Of a stretch of 7,158 bases of DNA, positions 5,689-7,158 are shown piece by piece (position 1 is the stretch's first letter; each line of letters starts with the position of its first letter). The notes under the pieces are model-generated. The model saw nothing but the letters and a program-made list of their open reading frames with translations. It was not told where the DNA came from and ran no database searches. The stretch is from Chloroflexota bacterium (lineage in GTDB: Bacteria > Chloroflexota > Anaerolineae > Promineifilales > Promineifilaceae). The translations under genes were made by a program, and so were the position numbers. The stretch is taken from NCBI GenBank assembly GCA_008501785.1, contig QQUD01000625.1:1-7158 (forward strand). The letters are read 5' to 3'.

Positions 5689-6371
5689 CAACTCAATCCG
5701 GCGTCGGAACCCCCGGTGAAGTGGCTGTTCCTGAAGAACTCAATAACAACGTCGTTATCACAAATATATATAAATTGCTGGACCCCATTTACAACTGGTC
5801 GCGCAGAAATTCAATTTGGCCGGTTACATTTGGGTTAGCTTGTTGTGCAATTGAAATGATTTGTACAGCAGCCAGCCGGTACGACTTGGCCCGATTTGGT
5901 ATGGAAGTATTCCGTGCCACCCCCCGTCAGGCTGATTTGATGATTATTTCTGGCACAGTCACTAAGAAAATGATTCCAACCATTATCCGTTTATACAATC
6001 AAATGCCAGAACCCCGCTATGTGATGAGCATGGGTGCCTGTGCATCTGGTGGTGGCCCTTTTAAAGAAGGGTACAGCGTTGTAGATGGAATCGATAAATT
6101 CTTGCCAGTGGATGTGTATGTGCCCGGTTGCCCGCCAACCCCGCAAGCATTAATCAATGGCTTGATTGCACTGCAAGAAAAAATTGACCAACAAACGCTG
6201 GCAACAGTTCCCTGGTATAGAAAAGATGATCCAACCGCAGAGATGGTTCCCATTCCTGTGTTAGGACCAGACTTGGTTGATGTACGCCAGGTAGATCTTA
6301 TTAAGATGGAAGCGGCTAAAGCAAAAGAAACGGCCGTAACCGAAGCAGAAACCACTGCTGAATCTGCATAA
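5685..6371 (+). CDS. nuoB: NADH-quinone oxidoreductase subunit B
   Basis: NuoB is a peripheral-arm subunit of complex I; it holds the terminal 4Fe-4S cluster N2, which passes electrons to quinone. The four cluster ligands are visible: the adjacent pair Cys53-Cys54 in [10 protein letters not shown], Cys119 in [13 protein letters not shown], and Cys149 in [26 protein letters not shown] (88-96) is also typical. At 228 residues it is slightly long for the family because of an Ala/Glu-rich tail after about residue 205, which contains one ACGGCCGT palindrome. The start is supported by GAGGAGG (5668-5674), 10 nt upstream, and by the ATGA overlap with iscX. nuoC follows after 27 nt, so the genes are co-transcribed. 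No nuoA precedes it. Confidence 0.97.
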   Translation: MTTQSGVGTPGEVAVPEELNNNVVITNIYKLLDPIYNWSRRNSIWPVTFGLACCAIEMICTAASRYDLARFGMEVFRATPRQADLMIISGTVTKKMIPTIIRLYNQMPEPRYVMSMGACASGGGPFKEGYSVVDGIDKFLPVDVYVPGCPPTPQALINGLIALQEKIDQQTLATVPWYRKDDPTAEMVPIPVLGPDLVDVRQVDLIKMEAAKAKETAVTEAETTAESA

Positions 6372-6398
6372 TTACTAAAAGACGAGCAAGGATTTCCC

Positions 6399-7158
6399 AT
6401 GAGTGAAATGATTCTCGAAACGCCTGAAGCCGGTAGCGATCCGGCCCTCAGCGAAGACCCCGTTGCCCAAGCATACGCCGTTCTCAAAGAACGGTTTCCC
6501 GAAGAAGTACAGGACGACTCCAGAGTTGGTTACACTGGATTAATGGTGTCAGCCGAAAAATTGCCTGAAATCGCGACTGCATTACGTGATGAATTAGGGT
6601 TTAACTACCTTTCTAGTGTCACCGGTGTAGATCAGATAGAAGACAACAAGCTAGAAGTCGTTTACCACACCTACAATATTGATCAGGGTGGAACGGCCGT
6701 TGTTCTCCATGTTCAAGTAGACCGTGATGCACCCGATGTGCCATCGCTGGTTCCCGTTTACCCTGGTGCCGATTTTCAAGAACGAGAAGCGTTCGATATG
6801 TTCGGCATTCAGTTTAACGGTCACCCCGATCTGCGCCGCATCTTAACCTGGGATGGCTTCCAGGGACATCCACTGCGCAAAGATTGGAAAGAAGCGTTTT
6901 TCGAAGAAGAAACCAAGCCATTTGGCAGTCGGTGGCCCGGTGGTGGCGTACTGCGTGCCGAAGAATTAAACCTCTACGGTAAAAACGTTCAATATCCACC
7001 TGGATGGGTTCCCACAGGTTCCGAATACGACATCGAGACCGATATGTACCCTGAAGAACCACAGAAACGTGCCACAGACGCCAGCACAGGCATGAAGACC
7101 GATAGATATACGATCAACATGGGGCCACAGCATCCATCCACACACGGCGTTTTTCGTA
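6399..7158 (+). CDS. nuoCD: NADH-quinone oxidoreductase subunit C, continuing in frame into subunit D (cut by the window edge)
   Basis: An uninterrupted frame of 253 codons runs from the ATG at 6399 to the window end. Residues 20-165 are NuoC: the signature ADFQEREAFDMFGIQF (124-139) is followed by GHPDLRRILTWDGFQGHPLR (141-160). After a linker rich in Gly, Pro and acidic residues (about 170-231), the frame enters MKTDRYTINMGPQHPSTHG (from 232), the N-terminal start of NuoD. There is no stop between the two and no good ribosome site before Met232, so this is probably a fused NuoCD, as in E. coli. NuoC and NuoD belong to the peripheral arm; NuoD forms the quinone pocket with NuoB. AAGGA (6388-6392) lies 6 nt before the ATG. 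The C part is secure; the fusion is likely but its end is outside the window. Confidence 0.93.
   Translation, partial: MSEMILETPEAGSDPALSEDPVAQAYAVLKERFPEEVQDDSRVGYTGLMVSAEKLPEIATALRDELGFNYLSSVTGVDQIEDNKLEVVYHTYNIDQGGTAVVLHVQVDRDAPDVPSLVPVYPGADFQEREAFDMFGIQFNGHPDLRRILTWDGFQGHPLRKDWKEAFFEEETKPFGSRWPGGGVLRAEELNLYGKNVQYPPGWVPTGSEYDIETDMYPEEPQKRATDASTGMKTDRYTINMGPQHPSTHGVFR

Larger units (their letters stand above)
422..6700. repeat. Dispersed palindrome ACGGCCGT, seven copies
   Basis: The octamer occurs at 422-429, 2060-2067, 3903-3910, 4189-4196, 4520-4527, 6330-6337 and 6693-6700. Four copies extend to the decamer AACGGCCGTT (3902, 4188, 4519, 6692). All seven lie in coding sequence: epimerase (1), ppk (2), glycosyltransferase (2), nuoB (1) and nuoC (1). 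They are read in all three codon phases, as Thr-Ala-Val (4), Asn/His-Gly-Arg (2) and Lys-Arg-Pro (1), so a shared peptide does not explain them. Every CGGCCG I found in the window is inside one of these octamers. Confidence 0.85.

Noticed and set aside
7092..7158. Separate nuoD starting at the ATG at 7092
   Set aside because: It is in frame with nuoC with no stop between, and there is no convincing Shine-Dalgarno upstream. Internal initiation cannot be excluded but is not supported.

Overview
The window holds six genes, with a fragment of a seventh at the left edge, from an AT-leaning bacterial genome (roughly 46% GC by eye). The polyphosphate kinase variant, the IscX-NuoB-NuoC/D order and the bacterial GTDC1-like glycosyltransferase suggest an environmental bacterium, possibly Chloroflexota (Anaerolineae-like). 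That placement is an inference from gene content and sequence flavour; there is no rRNA here to confirm it.

Left edge (1-403): the last 58 codons of a DDE-type transposase run off the window. About 225 bp of gene-free, repeat-rich DNA follow, with two inverted repeats or hairpins, a degenerate 40-bp tandem duplication and a perfect 8-bp tetraloop hairpin. This looks like the decayed end of an insertion sequence.

Minus-strand block (404-5246): reading right to left, the genes are a GTDC1/QTMAN-family (DUF3524) glycosyltransferase, polyphosphate kinase 1 with an extra acidic Pro/Glu-rich N-terminal tail and a basic C-terminal tail, and an NAD-dependent sugar-nucleotide epimerase. Each gene has its own plausible promoter, and a strong intrinsic terminator separates ppk from the epimerase. 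They therefore look like three single-gene units rather than one operon.

Plus-strand block (5297-7158): a divergent promoter leads into a ~110-nt leader with two consecutive inverted repeats. Next come an IscX-like Fe-S assembly protein, nuoB (four-base ATGA overlap) and a continuous nuoC-nuoD reading frame that runs off the right edge. This is the start of a respiratory complex I operon in which an Fe-S cluster assembly adaptor sits directly before the subunit that carries cluster N2.

Across the window, the palindrome ACGGCCGT occurs seven times, always inside genes and in all three codon phases. Every CGGCCG hexamer I found belongs to one of these octamers. This is a HIP1-like highly iterated palindrome and is the most unusual signal here. 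No tRNA, rRNA or CRISPR array was seen.
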